Positions 32,070 to 43,785 of a stretch of DNA of 64,000 bases are shown here, piece by piece. The notes beneath the pieces were generated by a model. It was not told the DNA's origin and ran no database searches. It saw only the letters and a program-made list of their open reading frames with translations. This DNA is from Linanthus parryae (taxonomy: Eukaryota > Streptophyta > Magnoliopsida > Ericales > Polemoniaceae), in assembly GCA_023055425.1 (NCBI GenBank), contig JALGPY010000034.1, forward strand, positions 186,001 through 250,000, written 5' to 3'. How positions within the stretch are numbered: position 1 is the stretch's first letter; each line of letters opens with the position of its first letter. Position numbers and translations under genes: made by a program.

Positions 32070-35000
32070 ATGTCCTCACACGGGCATGGGGATATCCCTG
32101 GGCAAATCAATCAAATCGAGCCAATTGCGCTGATGGAAGAGCCAACACAGGGCCCTCCAGACGAGAAACTCAAAGAAGCACCTGAATGTATGGAAGACAG
32201 GCCCAGACCACAAAAGCAAGAGCTAAAGGAAGTGTTCCTCAGCCCGAACGAGGAAAAGAAAAGGCCAGCCTTTCTAAGTGCGGACCTCACAAGCGAGGAA
32301 GAACAAGGACTGCTGCAGCTCCTAACTGAATACAAGGACGTGTTCGCATGGGAGTATGATGAGATGCCGGGTCTGGATACAAGCATCACCATGCACCGTT
32401 TAGACATCATCCCGGGGTCTAAACCAGTAAAGCAGAGTACAAGGAGCTTCAGGCCGGAGCTCAACGTGAAAATCAAGCAGGAGATTGTCAAGCTCCTGGA
32501 TGCCAAATTCATAGAGCCGAATCATCATCCCACATGGCTGGCCAACATCGTGCCAGTAGTGAAGAAGAACGGACAGCTCCGCATCTGCGTGGACTTCCGA
32601 GATCTCAATCGCTTCTGCCCTAAGGACGATTTCCCACTGCCCAACATCGATTTGCTTATCGATTCAACAGCGGGCCATCGCATGTTCAGTTTCATGGACG
32701 GCTTCAGCGGGTACAATCAGATCAAGATGGATCCCGAAGACGCGCGAAAAACTGCATTCATCACTCCGGTGGGGGTATTCAATTACACAGTGATGTCGTT
32801 CGGTCTAAAAAATGCGGGTGCATCCTATCAGCGGGCCATGATGGCTCTCTTTCACGACATGATGCATAAAGAAGTAGAATTCTATGTGGATGACCTGGTC
32901 GTCAAATCCAAGCACGAAGCCGACCACCTTACAGATCTACGAAAGGTGTTCAATAGATGTCGAAGCTTTCAGCTGAAAATGAATCCCATGAAATGCGCAT
33001 TCGGGGTAACCTCGGGGAAGTTCTTGGGATGCGTAGTTCATCGCCAAGGAATCGAGCCTGACCCTGCGAAAGTGTCAGCTATCACTGGCATGACGCCACC
33101 TCATAACCAGAGTACCTTGAAAACATTCTTGGGGAAGCTATCATATCTGCGAAGATTTATCCCAGCGATTGCAGAAATCACCTGCTGTTTTGGTGCCCTC
33201 CTCAAGAAGGACGCCGCGTACAACTGGGCTCCGGAGCACGAAGCCGCATTCGAAAAGCTGAAGGATTTACTGACGTCCTCAAAAATAATGATCGCACCTC
33301 AACTGGGATCACCGCTTCTGTTATATCTGACATCAACAAGGAGATCTATAGGAGCGCTCTTGGCTCAGGAGTATGAAGGCCAAGAGAGGCCTATCTACTA
33401 CATCTCTCGCATTGTGCAGCCTGCTGAATCGAGGTACACAGACATCGAACGTCATTGCCTTGCTTTATTCTTTGTGATAGAGAAGTTGAAACACTATTTC
33501 GCATCACACAAAGTGGTTGTGGTTACCAAGAGCGATCCCATACGATATCTGCTAACTCACACTACTCCTGGAGGGAGACTGGCGAAATGGTACATGACCA
33601 TCTCTCAATACGACATCACGTGCGTGCGACCGCGAGCGATCAAGTCGCAGGCGGTCGCGGATCTGTTGGCACAGTTCCCCGACAACAGTCACGAACCCGT
33701 GATCGAAGAAGAGCTCGAAGGCCCTGAAATCTACGCAATTGACGTGCCCTATTGGACCCTCCACTTCGACGGTTCGTCAACCAGGAAAGGCGGAGGCATT
33801 GGGATAGTCTTGACAAAGCCAGACGGGGAAGTCATACAGATGTCCGCAAAGCTGAACTTCGCAGTCACAAACAACGAAGCGGAATATGAGGCTCTCATCG
33901 CAGGGCTTCGTGCGGCGAAAGCTTTGGAAGTAAGCAACTTAACGGTCATGGGAGATTCCAAGCTGATTGTTAAGCAAGCCTCGGGCGAGTATGGTTTGAA
34001 GGAGATCAACCTCCTGTCTTATCGCACCCTAGTACAAAAGATGATGCAGCAATTCTGCGATGTGAAGTACGAGCACAAACCCCGAGCAGACAACAGGCAT
34101 GCGGACGCTTTAGCAACCCTGGGATCTAAGGTCAGCCCTGACAAATGTCCCGCAAAGATATCTATTGAAGTGCGAACATCGTCGGCATTGACAGAGGATG
34201 CGTGCGACGACGAGCACATGGATGATGCGGACTGGAGGAAAGCAATCCGGCAAGCTATTGCGGAAGGCACAAGCAGTGAAAGCTGGGCACTCACAAAAGG
34301 GTATTGCATACATGACAACACCCTTTACTACAGGGGTCCTGGCGGAATACTCATGCGATGCGTCTCCGAACGAGAGGGACAACGATTGTTAGAAAAGATT
34401 CACCAACATGCTTGCGGAGAAAGCGAGGTGTCAATCTACCGGAAGGCTCAGAGATATGGCATTCATTGGCCAGATATGTCAACAGCCGCGGCCCTGATAC
34501 AAGGGAAGTGCGAGAGTTGCGCACTAATCAAAGATTCTCTACTCATCGCTCTGACCGACGATGACACAGATTGGAGGAAGCCGCTCTTTGATTATCTCAC
34601 TCAAGGCACCTTACCCGAATCAAGAAAAGAGGCCGAGAAATTGAAAAGGAAGGCGGCTCGATACATAGTACAAGAAAACCTGCTTTGGCGAAGAGGTCAC
34701 GAAGGCAACTTGCTGCGGTGTCTAGACGGCAGAGAAGCACAAGAAGTCATGGACCTTTCCCATCAGGTAGAGCATCAAGGAGGTGCGAAATTATGCAGAC
34801 AGCTCCTCTCAATCGGGTATTTCTGGCCCACGATGGAGGTCGATTGTCGCGCCAAAGTGCGACGCTGCCAGGAGTGCCAATTCAAAGGGAACCTAGTGCA
34901 CGCTCCCGCCGTGGACCTACATGCATTGGGGACGCCGTGGCCATTCCACACATGGGCTCTGGATTTCATCGGTCCCATCCGGCCAACGTCGCACGGGAAT

Positions 35001-35795
35001 CACTTTATTCTCACTGCAACCGAGCTATTCACCAAGTGGGTGGAGGCAATACCACTGAAAACGGCAAATGCGCTAACAGTGGTCAACTTCATTCAGGAAA
35101 ACATCGTATGCAGGTTTGGAATTCCAAATACCATTCTTTCAGATAACGGTACTCCCTTCGTTAATCGCCAGGTAGCTGCGAAGCTAGCGGAGTACAATAT
35201 CAGGCAGATATGTTCTACCCCTTATTACCCAAAGGGGAATGGGCAAGCTGAAGCGACCAACAAAACGCTGTTAAGGATTCTGAGCAAGATGGTCGCAGAT
35301 GACCACAAGAAGTGGGCTAACTCTCTAAGCATAGCTCTGTGGGCTTACCGAACTTCTCCAAGGACACCCACGGGGGCCTCACCGTTCCTGCTATGCTATG
35401 GAGCCGAGGCTGTAGTACCTGCGGAGATTAGAGTCAATTCAGCAAGGCTGGCCTTCCATGCACTCTATGAAAATCAACGCGATCATGACTTGATCTTGCT
35501 GGAGGAAAAGCGAGAACAAGCCAAAAGGACCAACAAGCGGTAGCAGGAAAGAATCGCTCGCGCCTACAATAAGACGGTCCAGCGAAGAGATTTCGCAGTC
35601 GGAGACTTGGTCTTGCGCGCATCTGACCACTGTATGCGAGAAGCAAATCACCCGAAGTTCGCAGCCAATTGGGAAGGACCCTTCGAAGTCACAGAGGTCT
35701 TCGACAGTGGCTACTGCAGCATACGAAGGTTGCACGGCACAACCTCAACTCCGAGTTCAGTCAACATGCGCTGGATTAAGAAGTACTATCCCTGA
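32070..35795 (+). pseudogene. Tat pol: RT, two RNases H, two zinc modules, integrase
   Basis: 1157 open codons, then an amber at 35541-35543, after which the same frame continues to 35795 with the integrase C terminus (GDLVLRASD, ANWEGPFEV). Domains by residue: RT about 90-360 (RICVDFRDLN near 171, catalytic YVDD near 271-274); gypsy-type RNase H about 410-535, in which the first catalytic Asp position reads LYLTSTRRS; archaeal-type RNase H about 561-690 (HFDGSSTRKGGG, NNEAEYEAL, MGDSKLIV, NRHADALA), complete; a first integrase zinc-like module about 718-822; a second, intact one about 830-940 (SHQVEHQGG, RCQEC); and the integrase core (ALDFIGP, LSDNGTPF, GQAEATNK). Dual RNase H is typical of the Tat lineage. 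Confidence 0.9.
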
Positions 35796-36019
35796 CTTCT
35801 CTCATTTCATGCGTTTTATTATAACGTTGCTCAATGTCTCATGTGACTACGATTTACACAATCTCCTCTCCCATATGAGAGGATTGTAATCCCATCTCTC
35901 CCATATGAGAGCATTATAATAAGAAAATTCTCCCAAATGAGAAACTTCATATTTCTGCGTGTCAATTTTACTTTATTTCAGTTTGTTATAACTGTTAACG
36001 GCGAGTTACTCGCCACAAT

Positions 36020-36880
36020 AGCAATCCACAAATGCGATCTTAATTGATCATCTAAGCCTATCTCTCACGATAGCAGCCTATGCAGATGCGATCTTAACTG
36101 ATCATCTAAGCCTATCTCTTACGATAGCAGCCTATGCAAATGCGATCTTAATTGATCATCTAAGCCTATCTCTCACGATGGCAGCCTATGCAAATGCGAT
36201 CTTAACTGATCATCTAAGCCTATCTCTTACGATAGCAGCCTATGCAAATACGATCTTGATTGATCATCTAAGCCTATCTCTCACGATAGCAGCCTATGCA
36301 AATGCGATCTTAATTGATCATCTAAGCCTATCTCTCACGATAGCAGCCTATGCAAATGCGATCTTAACTGATCATCTAAGCCTATCTCTCACGATAGCAA
36401 CCTATGCAAATGCGATCTTAATTGATCATAAAAGCCTATCTATTACGATAGCAGCACGATCTTAATTGATCTTCTGAAGCCTATCTGCTACGATAGCAAC
36501 ACACACAAATGCGATCTTAATCGATCTTTCAAGCCTATCTGTTATGATAGCAACTTACGCAAAATGATCTTAGTTCATCTTCTAAAGCCTATCTGTTACG
36601 ATAGCAACTCATGCGCAAAATGATTTTAGTTGATCTTCTAAAGCCTATCTGTTACGATAGCAACGCGTGCGCAAAATGATCTTATTGGATCTTCTAAAAG
36701 CCTATCTGTTGCGATAGCGGCTTATGCGAGAAATGATCTCAATTGATCTTCTAATAAAGCCTATCTGCCATGATAGCAATTCGCACCACTTAACGATCTT
36801 AATTGATCTACTAAGGACTATCCGCTACGATAGCAATATTGTGAAAGTGATCTTAAATGATCCACAACGGCCAATCACAA
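36020..36880 (+). repeat. 54-bp tandem repeat in the Tat 3' region
   Basis: About 16 units. The first seven (36033-36410) are exactly 54 bp and highly alike; later units drift in length and sequence. The core is gcgatcttaattgatcat...cctatctctcacgatagcagc, and each unit holds a small palindrome (tgatca) and an inverted pair (ctatc...gatag). Because 54 is divisible by three, 36178-36465 stays open as an 18-residue peptide repeat, which I regard as incidental. Variable tandem repeats between pol and the 3' LTR are known in Tat elements and have been proposed as a source of satellite DNA. Confidence 0.88.
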
Positions 36881-38295
36881 GCCCATCTACCAGGATGGCA
36901 CAGCTGCGAAAATATGATCTCGAACGATCTAGTGAAACATCCGCGAATTCATATAGCAGATCGCAAATGCGAAACCATTACATGTCATTATGCAAGGCGA
37001 AATTTGCCGAAACTCATGCGAAGTTGTATTTTGACAGCAGATAATACAAAAAGCTATTTGTCATTATGAGTCGAAAAGACTTACAATTTATCTGTCTAGA
37101 TAGCAGCTTACAAGCGAAAAAGCTCGAATCTAACTACGCAGCCAACATGGCTTACAATACATTCGAAAAGTGGCTGATAAGCTAGCAAAGTAACACATCG
37201 TGGGAATCCCGATTGGGAAAGGATGAATGCACCGGTCCTAACACCGGCTATACGATACGCAAATCTGCGGGTGAACATCTGTCGCAGCTGGGATCTTGCT
37301 TCAAAAGAGCCACATGAAGCCATACGTTCAAGATCCCAGTATTTGACGAGACCCTTGTCAGATTTGCACCCCATAACATTTGCCCAAGGAACCACCGGTT
37401 TCAGCGATCAACAGGCAAGCAGAAGCTCCAAAGGGCAAGGGCTCCTTGTAGACGGGGATGAACACAGCGGTCCGCAGCCCTGAGTTCAAGAACGAAGAGG
37501 CAAGAAATCCTCCTCTAGGGATGCTGGAGGAGAATTCCGCCGTTCATTACGAGACGGTAGCACGGTCACTCCGGCGCTGCACCTCACCGGGAGGCGGCCG
37601 GAAACATGACCTGCACACATAATACACGAAGAAAATTCTTCGAACACACATGAGATATCATCTCCATCTTCTTTATGATGGTTATAAAGAGCAATATTCC
37701 TCATAAAGTGGATCTTGGAAACTATTTCTATAGCACAAAGCGCAAACTCAGGATTCAAAACTTGAAGTTGCCATGAATCAACGAAAAACAAGCGTTGAAG
37801 CCAGCAGTCGTAAGGACTCACGGCAAAGCACATTTTTTTTTTGGGATGAAGAACCCAAACAGCAAAGACAGGGTTTATATAGACCCTGTGGAGACTCTTC
37901 AGTTGCCAAGGATGAGTCAGCAGAATTTGAAAAGAGGGTAAGTTCAATCACTTACGCCTTGAAAAGCGGTAACAATCAATTACCCTACTAAAGGCTACGA
38001 CGATTCAATTGCGTATCCTAATAAATGACGGATGGTCATGATTCGGATGGACTTCCCAACGAAAGCGTGCTTATCTGCCGAGAAATTAGCGCGAAAATCA
38101 AGCAAAGTATCAATTGCTGATGTCATAATTGGATATGCACAGAGATATCCTATCAAATCCCGGAAAGGGCAAAACGGGCAATTCATTGTTTGTTGTTAAA
38201 AAAGGGGGGAGAAACCCTAGCAACATAACATTAATGTTTCAAACATTACATTAATGTTTCAGCTATTTCCTTGCTATTTTTCAAAATTTGAAAAG
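36881..38295. other. Tat 3' region between the tandem repeat and the antisense gene
   Basis: No gene is supported. The last diverged repeat units fade out near 36900. The minus-strand frame at 37486-37947 (153 codons) has no recognisable domain. Minus-strand transcripts of the antisense gene would end here, but no clear polyadenylation signal was identified. Confidence 0.45.
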
Positions 38296-41200
38296 TCAAA
38301 GCAAATTCTTGATCAAGGAGTCTTGGGGCTCGAACTGGTGGCTCAGCTTCTCTACCTGTTCCACTTCTTGCTTCAGCAGCTCGCACCTGGCATTCATCTC
38401 ATGATAGAGCTTCAGAGCTTCATCAACCTTCTGCTTTTGCTGCTCCACCTTCTGCCTCTCAGCTGCGAGATTCTGGTGGCCGAGTTTCAAAGTTACGGCT
38501 GCGCGAATTAGCGTGACTCTGTCCTTAAGAAATTTGAAACCCAGTCTGCCCTGGACTTTGATCAGGAGATTTTGGCACATGCCACATAGCAATTCAGCAC
38601 TTTGGACAGAAATGGTCGCAGGCGTAGCCGCAGACAGCTGCTCCAATATCCAAATGGCTTCAGTAAGAAACAGCCGTCTGTCGAAGGGCCCTATCTCCAA
38701 AGATCTCACAAACGACTGGGGGTATGTGAGGCGCATGCGAACCACCCAGTCTACGTCGGTTTGCTTCAAACCTAAAGAGATGTCAAAGATAAGTTACGAT
38801 GTCAAACTCACAAGTGAATAATGCGAAATGCGAACAGTAAAACACTACTTACCAGTTCCTTCCAGAATCTCATGAAGAGAAGGAATGCGCGCTGCCGGAT
38901 TGGTCGAAGACCGTCCTCGCTCCATGGCTCTCCTATCAGCTGCGAGCTCCAACCTCTCGTAGTCAGGAGGAAGAGTGTAGGCCGCACCAGCTGCGACTGC
39001 ATTCCCAACCTGCGAGCCCCAAAAGCTCCACGCGGGAATAGGTACTACTGGTTCAGTCATTGCCGGAGGCGAAGTGACGGCCGGAGTCGCTTGTTGAAGG
39101 ACGCTCTCAGATGCGAAAGCATTAGCAGCACTTGTCCTTACTTCCTCAGCACCAGCATGGACATCTTCATCCATCAGCACAGCATCAGCTTCAGCATCAT
39201 CGGAAAGTTCAATGATGTCCTCGAGAGGCTCACTTGCGTGTTCAGCAGCTGCGACGGGCTTCTCGGTATGGGAGCTCGGAATCGGAACATAGGACGCAGA
39301 AGGCTGACTTCTCTGCTCCAACACAGGTTCCTCAGCATGGCCTGCGATATCAAATGCGATGATATGAGGTAACTTGTGCTATAAGTTATTTCGCTATCTT
39401 TACTAAAGCTAAGAGTAAGCACCTCCACGCGAAGGTGGGATTGAGGTATCTACCTCATACACTAAGGATGTGGAACCATGTCCTATTAGTGTCTCCTCAC
39501 TAAGCAAGTCTTTAAAAGGAGCGTGACCTGGGATGCGAAGAAACCAGTCATGAGCCTGTTTCAAGCCGCTCAGGTATAGCACATGCAGATCGCTTAAATA
39601 TTTACCTGAAGGTTCTCCGCACTTGTCTACTAGCCAACGGCGGATGTCAGTCTTTGACACACCATGCTTTAACGCACCCACAATAACATCTCTATAAGTT
39701 ACTGCGAGATTGAAGATCTCACCTTTATCGCCGCCCGCGATTTCCTCAAAGTCTGCTTGGACTTGCTCCAGTGCTGCTGCATCCTCTTCCGGAACCGCAT
39801 CTTCCTCCTCTGCCTTGGGGACCACTTCTTCGGGAAGCTCACCTTCCTCGCTAGCTGGACGCACTAAGTCGTCAACATGTTGCTCTTCGAGGCTCCGCTG
39901 TCTCACACGCTCGAGCTCCTCCTCTTCTCGCTGTCTTCTTCTCTTAGCAGCTTCCGCGGCTGTCTTCCTGGACTCAGCAAGAATGTCCTCACTTATGGGA
40001 TCGTCTGGAATGCCAGAATGGGCATCTCTCTTTTGTCTCTTGGACAAAAGGCCACCAATGGTCTCATCATCATCATCATCTGCGAAGATATGATTGGTTT
40101 AAGAAAAGAAGTGCAAAGAAGTTACGATAATGGGAAAAGAAATGCGACGGAGGTACCTCCTGATTCTTCCTCATGCATCACAACTGTTGTTTCTTCTTCT
40201 TCATCACTTTCTCGGGGCTCCTGCCTCTCTTCCTCTTCCTCTTGGTTAAATGGAACGAAATTCTCAACTGCGAGCTCTTTCCGCACTTTGCTGGGCATGC
40301 GACCTTTGCCTTTGTCCTTGATAGAAAGGGACCTCACCGGAGGAGAAGCTGGAGCACTTCTGGGGGAAGAAATTGTAATTCCCTTTTGTCTAGGCCTCTT
40401 CGCTCTCGGCGCTGCAGTCGCTGGAGGGGACGGATCATCTCCAGGAGGAGACGGAGCCGGAGCATTGTCTATCAGCGAGTCAGCAAAAGCATTCATGACT
40501 GCGCGAATTTTGGTTTCGACCTCAGGGGCTATCCTCCATGCTAGCCGGAACGACTGCCTTTGTCTTCTGGTGGCAACAATGGTGTTAACCAACGATTTGG
40601 AACGATCACCAGATGCGAATCTCCGCACATGACACTACAGCAAACAGCACATAACAAAGGTGTCGGCATAAGAAAATCAAGAAGCTTGACGCACACGAAG
40701 AAATTGCTTACCTCGGCAAATGCCTTGCTGTATCTGACGACATGCGTGTCGCACTTCTTAACTGCGGCGACCTGCTCCTTCAGAATGACATCAGGACATA
40801 AATGGTTCTCGCCGTCCAACAGTGAGTAGCAACCATACTCAGACTCGCTCAGACTGCAATTGGGGCGAAACGGAAAAGAGTTTCTTTTGATCAAGGGAGC
40901 TCTACTCGGCTGCGCGGCCGACTCCGTCTCAATCCTCGTTTGCTGGGCAACCCAGTATGCGAGCCAGTTTTGGGAACAACCACCCTCGCGGGTTCCCGCA
41001 GGCTGCTCAAAGGGAAGATTGTTCATGAAGACCGTCTTGCACTCCTTTGTTAGCAAGCGCTTATAACATCCTCTGATAATGGACTGGGGCAAGATTGATG
41101 GGGCCACCGCATCAAAACCAAACTGAGGAGAAACTCGAGTGGGGTCAACATCCACGGTAAGCTTTTCATACCTCGGCGCGAGCTCACGAATATGCTCTGC

Positions 41201-42592
41201 GAGGGCAGGAAGAGAACCTCGTAGACACCAACAAAAGAACTCGCGATAGCGCTCATGGAAATGCGACCCCTCTTCGAAGAGCAACTCTTCTGAGAAGACA
41301 ACACCCTTGGAAGGGTACAGCTTGGGGAACCATCGCACGTTCTCGACACGCGTGGCATAGGGCCTGGCAGTAAACTCTTTCCGTTTGTCGCATATCATAC
41401 TCCAAACACACTTGGTGTTGCTCGCTCCAAACCACCTCGCAGCTCTTCCGCTGTTGCGCGCTTCCGTCTCACCTGGGGGACACCACTTGTCAAGTTTGAG
41501 AGCAGTTGGAGCATAAGACGGCCATCGCTCGAAAACCCACATTGTCAAAAGGGAAATATTGACAAAAGTCAGTACATCGAGGCGGCCACGTGACTCTTTC
41601 ATGGCCAGAACCAGCTGATCAAGCCTATAGTACAGCGTGCCTAGGACCAAGGGTCCGAGTGCAACCCTCTGACCAAGGGCGAGCCTCACAGCAAGTGGCA
41701 AAACATGGTAGAAGACCCCATCATGTGGGTGACCATCGATCAGGTATCTCGACAACCAAGCACACAGAAAGGCACAGAGGGTCAAATGATAGCCTTTACC
41801 CTCTACATAATTCTCGGCCTCTGGGTTCTCACTCAGGAGCTTCTTAGTGATGCTGCTGTTCGCATAGTCTCGGAAGAAGTACTGCAACCATTTGTTCCAG
41901 GTGTTCTTCGCAGACGTATCAACCAGCTGCCAGTTCGGAAGAGGCTTTGTAGTGGTCCACCGAGTGGAGATCTTCTTTACCTCTGCTAGGCATTCCTCCA
42001 TCTGTGTGTATAAAGCAATCTCCGCAGATGTCCTCAAAGGACTCAAAGGGTCCACTTCACCCATAGGGGAAAGCTCGTACAGCATTTGCACGTCCTCGAG
42101 CGTAGGGGCAGCCTCGAACTCAGCAAAATGGAACGTGTGAGTCGCAGGCGAGTAACGGGACAGATGGTCTAGAAGCATGGACTGATCCAGCTTCACGGCA
42201 GCACCCTTCATAGCACGGATAGCAAAGTATACGCCGGCTTCATCAAGAGTCGCGGCGTGATGGTCCAACACGTGGTCAATCCACTCATCCATATAATCCA
42301 ACTTCTGGACGAACGCCTGGGTAGAAATCGCAGTATATGGGAAATGCCCGTTCTCGATTCCCAACCGAACCACATCCTCGGAACCAATCAACTCAAGCAA
42401 GGCTGAGTTAACTGGGCGAGTCAGTGTCAGCAATCGCTCAACCGGGACAGGATCAGGCATCCTCTTCGCCTTCACCCTCGCATGGTAGAAATCTTTCCCA
42501 CCTAAAAAGGGGGCTTTTCGCCACAAGGCCTGCGGAAGGTCGGGTATCTCTTCATCTTCCTTGACAGGTCTGGCTCCTTTTGTCTTGGCCAT
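38296..42592 (-). CDS. Antisense five-exon gene in Tat element: plant-mobile-domain-like protein
   Basis: Exons on the minus strand: 42592-40712, 40634-40157, 40079-39423, 39341-38853 and 38771-38296. Each of the four introns (77, 77, 81, 81 nt) has GT...AG ends, and removing them gives one open frame of 1327 codons including the stop. Residues about 145-340 resemble the plant mobile domain (PMD) of transposon-related proteins: TFHFAEFEAAPTLEDV, CAFLCAWLSRYL, LPLAVRLALGQRVALGPLVL. The middle (exons 2-3) is acidic with KR-rich patches. The last exon ends in a probable coiled coil (AAERQKVEQQKQKVDEALK). Extra ORFs, some antisense and some with a domain otherwise associated with DNA transposons, are known from Tat elements. 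The function is unknown. No frameshift or stop was found, unlike the element's gag and pol. Confidence 0.8.
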
Positions 42593-43284
42593 TCCTGCGG
42601 AAGAGCAAGAAAAAAAAGGGGGAGAAATACCACACTTCAGTTTGAATTTTGAAATTCAAGATCTATGCAAAGGAAGACGAACAGTTTCTGGTATCAATTT
42701 CAGAAATCATGGAGTTGCAAGATCTCATATTGTTGAAGGATTAAAGCAAAAGTGGGTTCAAAGATCAAAGCCTCTTCACAAATCTCATGGGTTTACAGAT
42801 TCAACGCAGTTCAAGACAAACACTGGTATCTTAAATCAAAATTAAACGAGGCCAACCTTGTTTTCTTGAAGCCTGCTTGGATATGCACAATTGAAGAACA
42901 CGATTTGCAGTTCTGAACTGGTGATTGATTATCTGGATCTGCTCTCGAAGATCTCCGGGTACCATTCACTTTATGAGAAAGAAGTGATGCTTTGCAATAA
43001 TGGGGGATACAAGGTATTTATCCAAAACAATGAAGGGTTGCGTCCTTTCAGTAGTCGAATCGCAACCGTCACCGTCGAATCGCGCAATCACAGGACAAGC
43101 TGACGTCACGCCTAAAACCCTAAAGGCCAGACGGCACGACTCTAGGGGTTTTAGGTCATAATGGCACGCACGGGGGGCTGAACTTACCCGTATTTGAATT
43201 GGTGCGTGGCAACGACGCGCATGTTGGTTTCCGCGCATGGAAGTCTATACAGCTATGAGTCTTCACGCGCAGAAAGGGGGCTAA
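42593..43284. other. Upstream region of the antisense gene; end of the Tat interior
   Basis: No coding region is supported. On the minus strand this is the 5' flank of the antisense gene and must hold its promoter unless transcription starts in the 3' LTR. I see no clear TATA box. The last 14 bases are the polypurine tract (agaaagggggctaa) before the LTR at 43285. Confidence 0.5.
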
Positions 43285-43785
43285 TGTAGATAGTGCTTTC
43301 TGAGCTGACAGATCTTGGCCACGTGGCAACCATCCAGCACACCATACTGTGCTCCACACACACAGGATCACCAGCCGAGCTGATCCATGTGGGGGCTGCG
43401 AGACAGAGCCCTCGCATACCACTGCACGGGACTTGTAGGGACTTAGTGGTTTGGAGGCTAGAGTAAGCCCTGTCGCGTGCGAGCCAAGCCCGCACGCGAC
43501 CTTTAGTAACTGTTTTGAGAGATTTATGGCACGAGCTCCATAAACCCGGTCAATCCGGTCAAACCCGGTCAACCTCGTAACGGTTCCGGTATTCGCGCAC
43601 CACGTGCTGTAACGGTTCCTATATACTCGGACGAACGTGCCGTTATGGTTAAGCTAATTAAGCCGCCATCAATGGGCGCATTAACCACACTACAACGGTC
43701 ATGTTCTCCAGTATATATAGATCGTCAACCTTTCCATACAAAGGAGAACACACTTGCCATACGCGGAAGCTCTGCCAAACCTCTG
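43285..43785 (+). repeat. Truncated 3' LTR of the Tat element
   Basis: Matches the first 501 bases of the 5' LTR, then switches abruptly after ccaaacctct into copia gag sequence. The phrase cctctggattcggagc at the junction also occurs in the copia part (near 43930), so microhomology-mediated joining is likely. About 124 bp of LTR and the right target duplication are missing. Confidence 0.85.

Larger units (their letters stand above)
16236..43785 (+). mobile_element. Tat-lineage Ty3/gypsy retrotransposon, nested and truncated
   Basis: 27.5 kb including a 12.5-kb Athila guest; about 15 kb without it, in the size range of large Tat elements. Order on the plus strand: 5' LTR, gag (split by the guest), protease, RT, RNase H, second (archaeal-type) RNase H, integrase, a 54-bp tandem repeat, a long 3' region carrying an antisense spliced gene, a polypurine tract (agaaagggggctaa, 43271-43284) and a 3' LTR cut at 43785. 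The two LTRs show a single difference by eye over about 500 bp (16698 a, 43751 c), so the insertion is young. Gag and pol nevertheless carry a frameshift and stops. Confidence 0.88.

Noticed and set aside
36178..36465. Open frame encoding an 18-residue repeat
   Set aside because: It exists because the DNA repeat is 54 bp, a multiple of three; there is no coding signature beyond that.
36020..36880. Resemblance to a CRISPR-like array
   Set aside because: The units are contiguous tandem repeats without unique spacers, inside a plant retrotransposon.
39710..40632. Plus-strand Ser- and Leu-rich frames
   Set aside because: They are shadows of the acidic, Glu-rich exons of the antisense gene on the other strand.
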